From NCBI RefSeq assembly GCF_030272615.1, contig NC_081407.1:138576897-138640896 (forward strand): a DNA stretch of 64,000 bases, written 5' to 3'. Position 1 is the stretch's first letter. The number at the start of each line of letters is the position of its first letter. This document shows, one piece after another, positions 21,268 to 32,896 of this stretch. Made by a program: the position numbers and the translations under genes. Below the pieces are notes generated by a model. It saw nothing but the letters and a program-made list of their open reading frames with translations, was not told the DNA's origin and did no database searches. The DNA comes from Cryptomeria japonica (Eukaryota > Streptophyta > Pinopsida > Cupressales > Cupressaceae).

Positions 21268-23743
21268 GTACCCCATTCCTAGAATTGATGAACTCCACGA
21301 GCCAGTCTATTTCTCCAAGATAGATTTAAGATTTGGATATCACCAAATCCGGCTAAGGGAGGAAGACATTCCTAAGACAGCTTTTAGATGCCATTACGGG
21401 CATTTCGAGTTCCTGGTTCTACCATTCGGATTGACAAATGCACCAGCCACCTTCCAGTCTTGCATGAATCATATTTTCAAGAATCAATTGAGGAAATTCT
21501 TGTTGGTATTCTTTGATGACATATTAATATATAGCAGAACATGGGAAGATCACTTAAGGCACATTGATGAAATCCTTGGAATACTTGAAGACAACTCCTT
21601 ATATGCTAAGTTATCCAAATGTGAATTTGGGATGGAAGAGATTTTATATGTAGGGCATAAAATCAGTGCCCAAGGGTTAAAGGTAGATGAAGAAAAAATT
21701 GAGGCCATTAAAAGTTGGCCAAAACCCAAAACTCTCACCCACTTGCGAGGATTTTTGGGACTTTGTAGCTACTACAAAAGATTTGTAAAGGGATTTTCAA
21801 AGCTAACTGCTCCATTCACAAATCTCACGAAGAAAGGAGCTTTCACATGGAATGAGCAAGCCCAAGCAACATTTGAGGAACTCAAGCAAGTAATGAGTTC
21901 TTGTCCCGTTCTAGCCATACCTGATTTTTTCTTGCCAATTGAACTATATTGTGATGCCTCGGGAGAGGGCATTGGTGCAGTACTTATGCAGAACAAACAC
22001 CCAATAGCATTTGAGAGCGGAAAGCTGAAGGAGCAAGAAAGGGCATTCTCTGCCTATGATAAAGAGATGTTGGCAATAATGCATGCCTTAGCCAAATTTA
22101 GGCAGTATCTAATTTGTGGGAAATTCATTGTAAAAACCGATCATAACAGCTTGAGATTTTTCCTAAGCCAGAAAGATTTGAATGACAGACAGTAGAAATG
22201 GGTGAGCAGATTACAAGCATATGATTTCGATATTGAATACATGAAAGGGAAGAACAACGTTGTAGCAGACACTCTATTTTGAAGACCCCACCTTAAAACC
22301 ATAACAGCAATATCAAATGATTGGAAGACTTCCATACTCACTGTATATGCCAAGGATGCATTCTCTAGTGACTTGATTGAAGGGAAGGTACAAGATGAAA
22401 ATTACCAAGTCAAAGATGAACTCATCATCTATAAAGACCGTATATTCATCACTCCAAGGTCCAAAGTAAAGAAGGAGATATTAAAAAATTATCATGACAA
22501 TCCATCCGCTGGGCACCAAGGGTACTACAAAACCTACAAGCAAATCAGAGGAAGGTTCTCTTAGAAGGGTCTTAAGGGTGATGTACTTAAACATATCAGG
22601 GAATGCATAGTGTCTGAAAGAAACAAAGATGAGCATACATTCCAAGCAGGATTGCTTCAGCCATTACCAATTCCCAATCAAAAATGGGAGAGCATATCCA
22701 TGGACTTTATAACCAGGTTGCCCAAGACTCAAGGAAAAGACTGCATCTATGTGGTGGTGGACTGATTGACAAAGTATGCACATTTCATCGCCATTTCAAC
22801 CGAGTTTAGAGCACCCCAAATAGCTTCAGTCTTCTTCAAAGAAATTTTTAGATTACATGGGCTACCCCGAACTATTGTGAGTGATCAAGATAGTCGATTT
22901 CTTAGTAACTTTTGGCAAGAGCTTTTCAGACTATCCGGGACAGAATTGACACCCAGTACAAGCTATCACGCACACACAGACAGGCAGACTGAAATAGTTA
23001 ACAAATGGATAGAGGGATACCTGAGAAATTATGTTACGGGACAGCAAAGTGCATGGGGCAAATGGCTCCACCTGGGAGAATATTGTTACAATCATACTCA
23101 TCACATGTCCATTGGGATGAGTCCTTTTAAGGCCTTATATGGATACACATCTACATCATTTCGAGATCTTATTCAGACAGAAAGCTGAGTCCCGGGAGCC
23201 AGGGATTTCGTACAAGGAAGCATGGACATAATAAACGAGCTTAAGGACAATTTACTCCAAGCCCAGAATCAGCAAAAGAATGCAGATAAAAAAAGAACTG
23301 AGCAAACCTTTCAAATTGGGGATATGGTCTTCCTCAGATTGCAGCCCTACAAACAGTCAACCTTAAAATCTAGTGGTGCAGAGAAGCTTAAACCCCGCTT
23401 CTACAGACCCTATTAAGTAATTCGGAAAGTTGGGGAGGTGGCCTATGAATTGGAGCTTCCTCCAAGCAACAGAATTCACAATACTTTTCATGTCTCTCGT
23501 CTCAAGAAGGTATTAGGGCAGCACATTACTCCATGCGAGGATCTACCTCCGCTTGATGATGAAGGAAAGTTAATCTTAGAACCAGAAACAATACTCAACG
23601 TAAGAGAGAAGAGATTAAGAAATAAAACCATTGAAGAATACTTGGTAAAATGGAAAGGTCTACCTACTGAAGATGCTACTTGGGAGGGACCTGAAATTTT
23701 TGATCATCCAAATTTGAAGTTGCTTGAGGGCAAGCAAATTTGA
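21268..23743 (+). pseudogene. Chromovirus pol: RT, RNase H, integrase, chromodomain (right piece)
   Basis: After YPIPRIDEL the frame gives YFSKIDLRFGYHQIR, the RT catalytic LLVFFDDILIYS, and the RNase H marks LYCDASGEGIGAVLMQ and TDHNSLRFFL. Next is a degraded integrase zinc finger (GHQGYYKTY, then CIVS in place of CxxC). The integrase core has SMDFITRLP, VSDQDSRFLSNF and TEIVNKWIEGYLR. The C-terminus has LRNKTIEEYLVKWKGLPTED, a chromodomain that places it among the chromoviruses. In-frame stops occur at about 22193, 22279, 22562, 22763, 23186 and 23414. A few residues are missing after PRIDELHE. Confidence 0.95.
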
Positions 23744-23754
23744 GGGGGGCGGAC
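23737..23754 (+). promoter_or_regulatory. Polypurine tract of the chromovirus
   Basis: AAATTTGAGGGGGGCGGAC immediately precedes the 3' LTR and overlaps the pol stop, the usual site of plus-strand priming. Confidence 0.75.
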
Positions 23755-24325
23755 TGTCATGTCCCCTTAAAATTCTGTAAATGCATTATTGTACAGGAAA
23801 ATAGTATTTATTGCAAAACAATATTCTATGGTTTCCGATTGTGTAAGCTAACTAAGTGTCGGTTTAATATAGAATGGAATTAATTAATATAGCGAAACAC
23901 TGGTTACAACCGATGCTGAAGAATGTTAATCGCTATTACTAACTGCAAGTCGATAACTAATGGATCGTGGATGTTTAAACAAGGTTATCGATAAAACAGT
24001 GGAAGGGGTGGCGACTTTCCAAGGAGTCGCTTTAAGCGCTCCATGAGCGCGACCCCTCCAAAGGACGCAAGACTTATATAATTGGACTCTACCTTGAACA
24101 GGAAGACACAAAGATTGCTTGGCGGGAAATCTTACCTTACATACTGCACAAATCGAAAGGAACAATATATGAAAACTACAGCGATCGGGAAAAAGGTGAA
24201 ATCAGATGCGTGGATAAGAGCACGAGCAGACTCCTCCAGGTATTAACAATCAGAACATAATCTTGGGTAACCTGATTGATCTTAGACTGCACTATTCATA
24301 ATCAGATTCATTAGGGGACATTACA
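23755..24325 (+). mobile_element. 3' LTR of the chromovirus, 571 bp
   Basis: It starts TGTCATGTCCCC and ends GGGGACATTACA, an extended inverted end. It directly follows the polypurine tract. No 5' LTR is in the window, so its target duplication cannot be checked. Confidence 0.88.
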
Positions 24326-24972
24326 GGAGTATCTAAATTTATAAGTGGTTTGCAAAGCATTGAATGGTACCTAAACCTATATCATGAAAATTTTGCAGGT
24401 AGAAGGTCAAATTGCACTCAAATGTAAAAAAAGGTAGTGAACATATAACTTGATATTGAAGTTTTGAACTCTTCAGTGGTCCCTAAAATCCTATCAATGG
24501 GTCCCACAAATTGGATTCCTTAGACTACTATCATCCATTGGGTATAGCTTTTGCATTTAGTATAAGTTTCAAACAATTCTTTTCTATATTTTTGCCACTT
24601 TCTCTGAAAGTATTTTGTTGGTACACCTCAGTTTGGAGTTTTCTGTAAGCTGATCATGCTGTTTTAAGCCAACAACCATACCATCCTTCCAACCCAAAAT
24701 TAAGTTTACACTTTATTGGTCATAATTACAACCTCTAGAGGTAGAAAATCAAGGACTTAATAACTTCAACATTTCATATATTACCAATGGTGTGCAAAGA
24801 TATGTGTTTATGCACAAGAGAGAGAAAAGTGACTTGATAAGGTAGCTATGGCTCAAGAGCATATTTTATTTGTCTCAGTGAGCTATTCGAGTTAAAGAAC
24901 TTGGCATCATACATCAAGTTTTGAACCTGCAGTCCTGCTTAATAAATTGGAACTGTGAAGAGAATTGTTTAG
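24326..24972. other. Unassigned, low-repeat region
   Basis: No ORF with a recognisable domain and no obvious repeat. Composition and lack of transposon motifs suggest older intergenic or intronic DNA next to the host gene. Confidence 0.3.
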
Positions 24973-25275
24973 TTAAGAAATGCTGCTGATAAAAGTTCTA
25001 AACTTGTTACTAGTCTTTTTATTAAGTACAACAAACATGTCAACAATTGGATCCATCAAACTAATTGTATGGATTGCAGTATTGAATGCCTTTCAAGATT
25101 TCGTGGATCATTGTGGAAAGCAAAGAAATACTTGAGCAATTGCAGGAAGATATTTCAAAAGATAGTTTATCAACCTACTGATGTTAACTCTCTTACATAT
25201 TGTTATGTAAACATTGCAGAAGAATCTAGCTCTTCATCTGATGATTATGTATACAGTTTTTTACACTTCTTTTGA
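24973..25275 (+). other. Unrecognised ORF, 100 residues
   Basis: Open from just after a TAG at 24970 to TGA at 25273. It encodes a Cys-, Lys- and Ser-containing sequence with VNNWIHQTNCMDCSIECLS and AEESSSSSDDYVYSFLHFF. The solo LTR at 25296 follows within 20 bp, and beyond it a further open stretch (26355-26521, SFIGIGDFEKHMQDIRSNLL) could be a continuation. No family recognised; it could be an exon or a decayed transposase. Confidence 0.3.
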
Positions 25276-25295
25276 TGCATCTCTCAAAGACCATG

Positions 25296-26214
25296 TGTAA
25301 TGTCCCCAAACTTGGACCTTACATCATTCGTACTTCTTCGATTTCGTGAAGTCTCTAAAAGACAAAAAATTGCAGAATGAATCAAGAGATCTTTATTGGA
25401 AGAGTACGTGTAAATAAGAAAGACAAAGAGGGTGTGAACGTTAGTGAAAGCCAGAACAAAAGAACAGCGACGACAAGTAAGAACATACATTTGTCAGCAA
25501 TCACAATTGAAAAGGCCAAGGATGTGTTGATTAGTGACAATATAGGATCAATGGTATCAGTTTGAAACATATATCATTACCTTATCGTTGTCCATAATCT
25601 TCTAATACAATTGTTATCAAAGATCAACTCCGAGTCGAGATTATCTTCTCTACTATCACTGCCAAGGGGGATAACTACGATTTGCATTTAGTCACAAATC
25701 ACATTAAGATTGGTTAACCAATGACAAAGTAAATCACAATGAAGAAACTCTAATTAAAGGATGCAATGGTGAGATACAACTTCCCACATCATGCCTTATC
25801 GAGGGATATTTAAAGACAATCTCAAGATCTTCCAAAGGCAGGGGATTTTGCTTAGTTATTTCTGTATTTCTATAGTGCTCCCACAAGCCAAGAGACAGCC
25901 GAGTAAGAGGAGGGGGATACCCATCCTATTGCAAGGTTAAAGGGCACATGATTGAAAGAGACTATATCAGGGACAGCATCATAGTTGCACATAAATGAAT
26001 CTATATTAGGAAAAGCAACCGAAGAATACTATTTAGATCAGGTTTATGAGCCAAGCTATTGCATCGTCATGAAGACATAACAGAGACAGTGATCTCTAGA
26101 TCTGAAATTATAACTTTGTAACATCAATACAAACAGAATTTCCCATGAACGTAGATTCCTTTGCATACTGAATACTATATCAGACGAGAAGGTTTCATTA
26201 TTACATTCCAATTT

Positions 26215-26247
<33 letters not shown>

Positions 26248-26354
26248 CGAATTAGTCCTCTTTAATCTTAATATTCCATAATAATAATTCTACAAAGTGT
26301 TTCAATCAAGTCATCAGTATAATCATTTTAAGAAATCTTAAAGGGGACATTACA
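25296..26354. mobile_element. Solo LTR, 1059 bp, with target duplication CCATG
   Basis: Ends are TGTAATGTCCCC and GGGGACATTACA, exact 12-bp inverted repeats of one another. CCATG flanks it at 25291-25295 and 26355-26359. No internal gene. Apart from the termini it does not resemble the chromovirus LTR at 23755. Confidence 0.93.
26214..26250. repeat. (CA)n(TA)n microsatellite
   Basis: About eleven CA units followed by TATATATA inside the solo LTR. Confidence 0.95.
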
Positions 26355-28440
26355 CCATGTTTTCGTTGCCACTAATGAGCAGTCTTTTATTGGTATTGGT
26401 GATTTTGAAAAGCATATGCAAGACATTCGTTCCAATTTACTTCAGCATATGGATTATATAGTTGGACAATTTAGTAAACATGGACAAGGCAACGTCACTT
26501 CTATCGCACTTGTGATGAATTAAAAGAGAGCAGGTGTTACATATCCTAAAACTACATATTTTTCTCCTCGTGATTGCCCTATTAATGACGAATGTGTGCA
26601 AAACCTAAACCATCAATTCATTCTTCTCATCTAAAGGAACAGAATCATCAGAAGATTGTTTTTCTTCTGACCAACTGAAATCCAGATCTGCACCATCCAC
26701 AACAGAACTATATAGACATTCTCACTCTCAATTAGGTATCAGCGTTCTTTTTTCCAGAGCTATTAGCCTCTTAGCTGCTACATTCATTACTTGCTCTGAA
26801 GAAGCATTGATGGCAAAATATTGCACCCCTATCTGCCACCAGGGATTGTGGACGAATAGATGATTGTTTGTGGTGACATTTGAGCTACTTTAAGAGAACA
26901 TCATATTAATTAGTCTCCTTAACGATGCAACCAAAAGCTTTCCATGGAAGATTATTCATCATCAATCTGCGTGATCATGCATCAATTTCTTCTTGACAAA
27001 ATAGATGGCAGATTATGATTGTTGTTTCATGTTTATCACATGTGTGCATAGAAGACATATGAATTGATGGGTAAACCATTTTCTCACATGTAACTGATTG
27101 GAAATTTGTTAAACCATTGACATTGTTGGAGACTATTATTATTTGGTCATGATTATTGAGTGCAATATAATCTTTGGAGTTGGACATTGCAAACTACTTG
27201 CTTGCAGCACTACCAGTGCAATAGTACACAAATAAAGGAATAGTTCCTAACGGTTTTAATTGTATATGATTGATACTTTATTGAGGGCAGTGCTTGATTA
27301 CAATGAATGCAATACAGGAAGAACTATCCACAAATCAGCACCCCTCCCTAACTACAGCAATTCTAATTAAAGGAGCCAACAGTTGTAATTTAGACCACAA
27401 ACATTGATTTACTGCCATATATAATCATCTTATAAAATATAAAAATACTACCGTCAGCTAGAAATTGGTAAACAAAACAAGTCCTACATACAAGTATAAC
27501 AACTATAACAAAACAGGCAAATTACAGAAATTTTTTGGGGGGTAGTCACCTTGGTCATGGACCGTTTGTTTCTTGCTTGCACATGATCATGGAAGAAGAT
27601 GCTAGTAGCAGCAGAAAGAGTGTCCTTGGTTTGGACCTTTATTTGAGTATTGGCTGCTCTTCAGCTCTTGACCATAGTGCATCAGACTCATTATTTTGGC
27701 TTCAACATTTGTATTTCGCAATCATCTTCAGAGAGATATATTATTACTGGAAAAACTTGACGTAAGGGGGGATATATTATTTCTGGAAACTTGACGTGAG
27801 GGGAATATTGTGTAGTGACACCCTTCTATATTGTGTCCCAAGTCAAGTTTGGGAGACGTGCTAGCATGTGAGCAAAGATTCTATCTTGTATCTACAAATT
27901 AAGTTTCATGGGATCTTAGCGTGTAAATATTGACTTGTGATCCAATAAGCTTCAATTTGTGGAACCATGACTTTAGACTGGAGGCAAACTTGGAAACATG
28001 TCAAATTTCTATGATCCAAAGAGTGGCTGATATACTTGGAAAATTTGTCAACTATAGTATTCTCCCTAAGCTGGCACTGTGTAATATGAACTAGGGTTAG
28101 CAACTAGATATGTATTAAAGAAATTGAATATCACAAGATCATCGATTCAAGGAAAATCATGCTAATTCTATGGAGTGCAATTATTTAGGTACTTAGAAGT
28201 TAAAACCCTATCCAAATGTTTATACACGGCTTACAAAAGTCAATGTAAGTTAAACTTCCACAAAATGTAAAGGCTATTACTGTGTATTATTTAAAAGATA
28301 TAAAACTTCGTAATATGTTACTGCTAAATACATTTTCATTACTCGACCTCTAACAAAAGCCCTGCTAAATTTAACTTCAGAACAATCTCGCATTGGTGAC
28401 TCGGCACTAGTGCTTACGAAAATGTGGAAAATATCAAGGC
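26355..28440. other. Unassigned region downstream of the host-gene exons
   Basis: Short open frames only. A minus-strand stretch near 26740-26860 reads HNPWWQIGVQYFAINASSEQ and VMNVAAKRLIALEKRT, which looks protein-coding but is not recognised. A plus-strand 76-residue frame at 27535-27765 is also unassigned. No further exon of the hydrolase gene was found, so this may be intron or flanking DNA. Confidence 0.3.
27735..27804. repeat. 36-bp tandem duplication
   Basis: GATATATTATTACTGGAAAA starting at 27735 recurs from 27771 with small changes, each copy ending ACTTGACGT(A/G)AGGGG. Confidence 0.85.
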
Positions 28441-28572
28441 TATAGTCTACCAACATATGATGCAGAGATATATGGTAATGTATAAACTATTGATCATGTA
28501 CAAAAACAATGTGTTTTTCCATCTTGCCATTTTCTGAATTGGAAATGTTTGAAACAAATGAAAAAGGCTTAC

Positions 28573-29700
28573 ATGTGGCTTCGCATAGGTTCCAACAAGG
28601 TACATAAACCGATAAGCTTTATTGAAGAAGTCTTTACATTTTCTCATATTCCCTAACAGAAGCAAATAAAAAGACCACTCAGTTGATAATTGATCGGTAT
28701 GTCTGAAGCCCACGCCCTGTTCTAGCAAAGGTTATAAATTGCATTTTTACCTTCTTTAGCCAACTCATAAATTCTGACAATGTCTCCCCCACTGCAGAAA
28801 GCCCTGTCACCGGCACCCTGAAAAAATGTGCTTCATTATGTGAATTCTAAGTCTTTAAAAAAAAACAAAAACAATGACATTTGTTGCTCAAATGTTATCC
28901 TGATGATAAATCAAGTGACATGATCCCACAAATGGACTGAAATAAGTCTTCGTTCTAGAAATCTTTCGTGCAATATCCTAAGTTGTTTATAAGGTCATTG
29001 TGTAATCGTATAAGAGAACACTCCTTAGAGCATGAGCCATGTTCAAATCATTCTTCCTCGTTGAAATGAGAAGGCCGAAAACTCTTTGGGGCATAACCCG
29101 TGCTCAAATCTCCCTCCCGAGAAGGCCAGTAACTATAAGGAACATTTAGAATTTCCCGTAAAAAGCTTCAGGTTGGCAATAGAGCGTTCAAGGTGGCAAG
29201 ATTGTAGTTTAATGAGTCGGATTCATTGGAGCGTATCCAAGGTGTAAAGGATATGACCCAAGTTTATGCAGTCTAAAGATTATCCCACATAGCATTGACA
29301 GGCAGCCCATAGCCTCGCCTGAGATTTACTGACTCAAAAGCAAAAATTATAGCTCACTGCTTACTTTAAGCACAACGACACCTACATCTGGATGATCTTC
29401 CCATGCTTGATAAAGTCTGTGAAGTTGAGAAACCTGCGAAAAGAAGCGCTGTCATTCAAATAAATCTAAAACAAAGCGTATGAATCAGAATACGTGTGAA
29501 CGAGTATTTATTCATACTACCATTAAAGTTGTGAAGGCATTGAGAGATTTAGGCCTGTTGAGAATGGCCTTGCGTGTGAAACCAGTGCCCTCCACCTTCA
29601 GTTCTCTGTCTTCATATAATGTCAGAGGTACAGAGGAAAGGGCTCTGCCTTTCAATGCACAACAAGCAAATTCAAGCTGGAGTTTTCTGAATCCTAGCAT
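28573..29700 (-). CDS. 3-hydroxyisobutyryl-CoA hydrolase-like protein, first four exons
   Basis: Exons on the minus strand are 29700-29521, 29433-29365, 28817-28751 and 28652-28573, all with AG acceptors and GT donors and compatible phases. The first ATG (29700) follows an in-frame TGA. Conserved pieces are TRKAILNRPKSLNAFTTLM, LYQAWEDHPDVGVVVLKGAG, DRAFCSGGDIVRIYELAKEG and FMYLVGTYAKPH. These are the N-terminal crotonase-fold and oxyanion-hole features of the plant HIBCH-like family, which hydrolyses 3-hydroxyisobutyryl-CoA in valine breakdown, usually in mitochondria or peroxisomes. The basic N-terminus could be a mitochondrial presequence (inference). About 132 residues are present; the next expected exon, with the GGG motif, is not in the window. 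Either a very long intron or truncation explains this. Confidence 0.9.
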
Positions 29701-31476
29701 TTCAGCAACCTGCTGCCTGTGCTTTCACTGCTTCGAATTTTTACCCTAAATGCCTCTTTCCCAGGTTTCTATTTGTTTTTTGCCCGATCGCCAAAACCTT
29801 GTGAGAGGTTTTCTAGCATGTTGGTTGTAAGTCTCAAGAACAATATCAGGCGTAAACGTTTAGTTCAAATGTGTCATGTTTTAGACTTTTAGTGTTAAGC
29901 ATGGTTTCGTGCTTTGCTCAGATGAGTTAAAATATTTACTAAAAGAAAATACAATAGCTAATATATGTTAGCTGATTTGTGACACTTGCATCTTCATTTA
30001 AGGGTTTTACAGGGTTGTGGAGTAAGTGAGCAAGGTGTAGGGTTGTTGCAAGCAAAGCAGATTTAAGGGGTTTTTTTCCAGAGGTTTGTGTCTACAATTT
30101 AGGGTTTTGTTGTTTTGTTTTTAAATTTTATAGTTGTGATCTTCAACAAGTTGAAAGTGTTGAAAGTCGGTTAAGATGAAGGTGGTGGTACAAACAAAGA
30201 AATTTGAGATGTGGGTTTTTAAAATTGAAAAGGTTTTTAATAGCTTCTTTTATTATTTGAGATATTTGTTACTTGTTTTTATTTGAGGATTGTTTTGTTT
30301 GACAAATGTGATTATAATTGTTAGATTGTCTACAGTAAGAAAATTTAAATTACATTGTTTCAATAAAAACAAGGAAAAAAATTGAAATGTTTAACAATAG
30401 ATATGATATCTTTTCCTCCTTATATTTATCTTTTATTTGTTTTATTTTTTTTTTCCTTTGTATCCTCTTTTTATAAAACATATGTAATAGAAAGCATATT
30501 ACAATCACATTTTAAAATGGAAAATAAAACTATCATATCTATGGAGGCAAATTATTAAGGGCAAGTGAAATTTACTTTTTTAGATATGAGTGGAAAATAG
30601 ATGTAGATAAATGAAGATAATACCAAGATATTGTAAATTTTAGATTACTTTGAGTGAAATTAGAATAATAATAAAAAAAAAAGTGCAAAAGGGGAACGCT
30701 ATAACTCGCATATAAAGGTCAAAAACTCAGTTAGTTAAGAATATGGCACAAAAAGTGGAAGGGCAAGATGGTAGGGGCCTTGGTAATGAAGAATATTTGC
30801 ATAGCCCTTTGTCAACACTTTTATAAGTGCCAGAATTGTTAAATGTCAAAAACAAGGTAGACTGCGTGGAAGTAAGGGAGCAAGAAAGTGAATACTAGCT
30901 TTTCGAGAACATGGTGGCAACCCAAGCTTTAATAGAAAATATATAGTGCTAAAAGCTGGCAACTCTATGAATGGCTATAGACGCAAGGAAGCATGAATAG
31001 GAATCCATGCAATAATCAACAAAAGCAAACTTAGACTTGGTAGTCCCAAAAATATCAAAGGGTAGAACACTATCTTTGTAACTACGAGGGGTAAAAAATA
31101 TGAATCAAACTAACATGGAACAATGCAATGCAAGATCCAAATTAGTACTCACACTCACTCAATAAAGCTTAAGACCTGTGCATAAAATAAAATGCTAAAC
31201 AATAATACCATAGCAAAGACCTTGTAGTGCTCCATCGTTTACTTGATATTTGTTTGAATGCTTGGAATGTGGATTGCTCTTCAAAGTAGCATAACCATGA
31301 TAGCACAATTATAGAATGATAGCTTGATGTTTTGCAAATGGTAGGATACTTGATAATGCTTGTAGATAATGGAGTGTTAACCCAATTTTCAAACAACCAA
31401 ATTTTAAACTTATGCATTAAATCCAATGTCTAGCTTAGTCATAACATGTACTTCTCAAGGGTTTACATGATGTGTG
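29701..31476. other. Upstream region of the hydrolase gene
   Basis: No gene recognised. T-rich stretches occur at 30050-30480. The promoter of the minus-strand gene should lie here, but no single TATA element is convincing. A 78-residue minus-strand frame near 31435-31671 is mostly LTR sequence. Confidence 0.4.
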
Positions 31477-32588
31477 TGATAGACTTAAATAAAGTACTGA
31501 GAGGGGGGGGTGAATCAGTGATAGCAAAAACAATACCACTTCAAATACAGACCGGTAAAAACAGTTAATCAGTTTAGTTAAAACTATGTATGCAATCCAA
31601 AATGATATTAAAGCATCCACAACAAGTAAAACATCCACCATAACACAAGTGTTTATAAGTGGAAAACCCAACTAGGAAAAAACACGGTGAGATGGGACTC
31701 ACAAGATAACTATCTACAGTAATAGGTAACTGACCAGTTAAGGTCTACAAAAGTGCTCTGCTAGGAGCTAATCCTGTTAAAGATCCCAATGCCCTGTTAG
31801 GAGTAACCTTGATAGAGGATTTCAAAACCCAAACTAATGGATCACCTGGTTAGAGGATTTGAACAAAAATCTTGTTAGAGCTTACCCTGCTAGGGGATTT
31901 GACTATTGTAGTGATTAGAAAACAACAAGTAGGGATGATCTAAAAATAACACATCTTGGTAGTATAGATCCTCTTCAGCTCAATCAATACTGCATCACCG
32001 ACACTCTGCAATTCACAACAACTCAAACTTACAATATCAACTATATCTTGCATCATACAAAATAGTTCATCACAATGTCATTATATAGACATTAGATTTC
32101 ATGTCGGCTTGGGAACTCCATCACAATTTCCTAGGTGCAGTATATCTAGATAATCTTGCATAACACATCATAGATTTCCGCCAAATCTGTCAGTTAGGGA
32201 TAACTCATCACGACCGGTGATAACTCATCACACAATCAGTGAATCGGTTGGAACATCAATACCAATTAAGAGTTAACCTCATCAAACACATAAACCGATT
32301 GTCCTCCATTTTCTTCATTGATGATCTCCTCAGTATCTCCATAACTGATGTCATGCCATTCCTGCATATACCGGTTGTCTACATATACCGGTTAGACGCC
32401 TTCAAAACCATTTGGACTTCTCTATGCATATAATACCAGTTTTGCAATACAAAGACTTAGGAGTAATATCGGTTTGTCTTAACTAAGATGACTATGACAA
32501 TGTGATCATATGTGTGTGTGTGTGTATGTGTACGATCAAATGACAACACATAAAGTCATACATTACAAAAATCATCATCAAGCCAGCA
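31477..32588 (-). mobile_element. 3' LTR of the copia-like element
   Basis: It starts TGATAGACTTAA and ends AAGCCAGCA on the plus strand, and includes a GAGAGGGGGGGGTGAATCAG block also seen in the LTRs at 37864 and 59200. It differs from its partner by substitutions, an indel near 38190 and GT-repeat length. Confidence 0.95.
32510..32532. repeat. GT microsatellite in the 3' LTR
   Basis: Imperfect TGTGTGTGTGTGTATGTG run, shorter than the matching run in the other LTR. Confidence 0.95.
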
Positions 32589-32612
32589 ATATCCCCCTTT
32601 GGCATTGATGGC
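32589..32612 (-). promoter_or_regulatory. Polypurine tract of the copia-like element
   Basis: On the minus strand GCCAAAGGGGGATAT directly precedes the 3' LTR. A GGGGGA-containing tract at this place is standard for plant copia elements. Confidence 0.8.
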
Positions 32613-32896
32613 AACACTTGGAAAAAAAATTCTACAACTAAGTGTGCTTACAAAAATTGTACAAACATATTTCTACTCCCCCTTAACAATACATACAAAA
32701 TTTTCACAACACATACATATTCTACTCCCCCTTTGACAACAATGGCAAATTGAAAAGTAAAATACATATATATTATATCAAAAGTTGCATCAAAAACTAC
32801 ATATACAAAAATATAAGAGTCTTTTCAAGGAGTGTTCACTGCAATTTTCAAGAAAATGTCACTGAAAATGATCTTCATCTGAGTAAAATTATTATC

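Noticed and set aside
26740-26860. Minus-strand peptide with PWWQIGVQYFAINAS as a hAT dimerisation domain
   Set aside because: The Trp-Trp is suggestive but the surrounding conserved residues are not found; left as unassigned.
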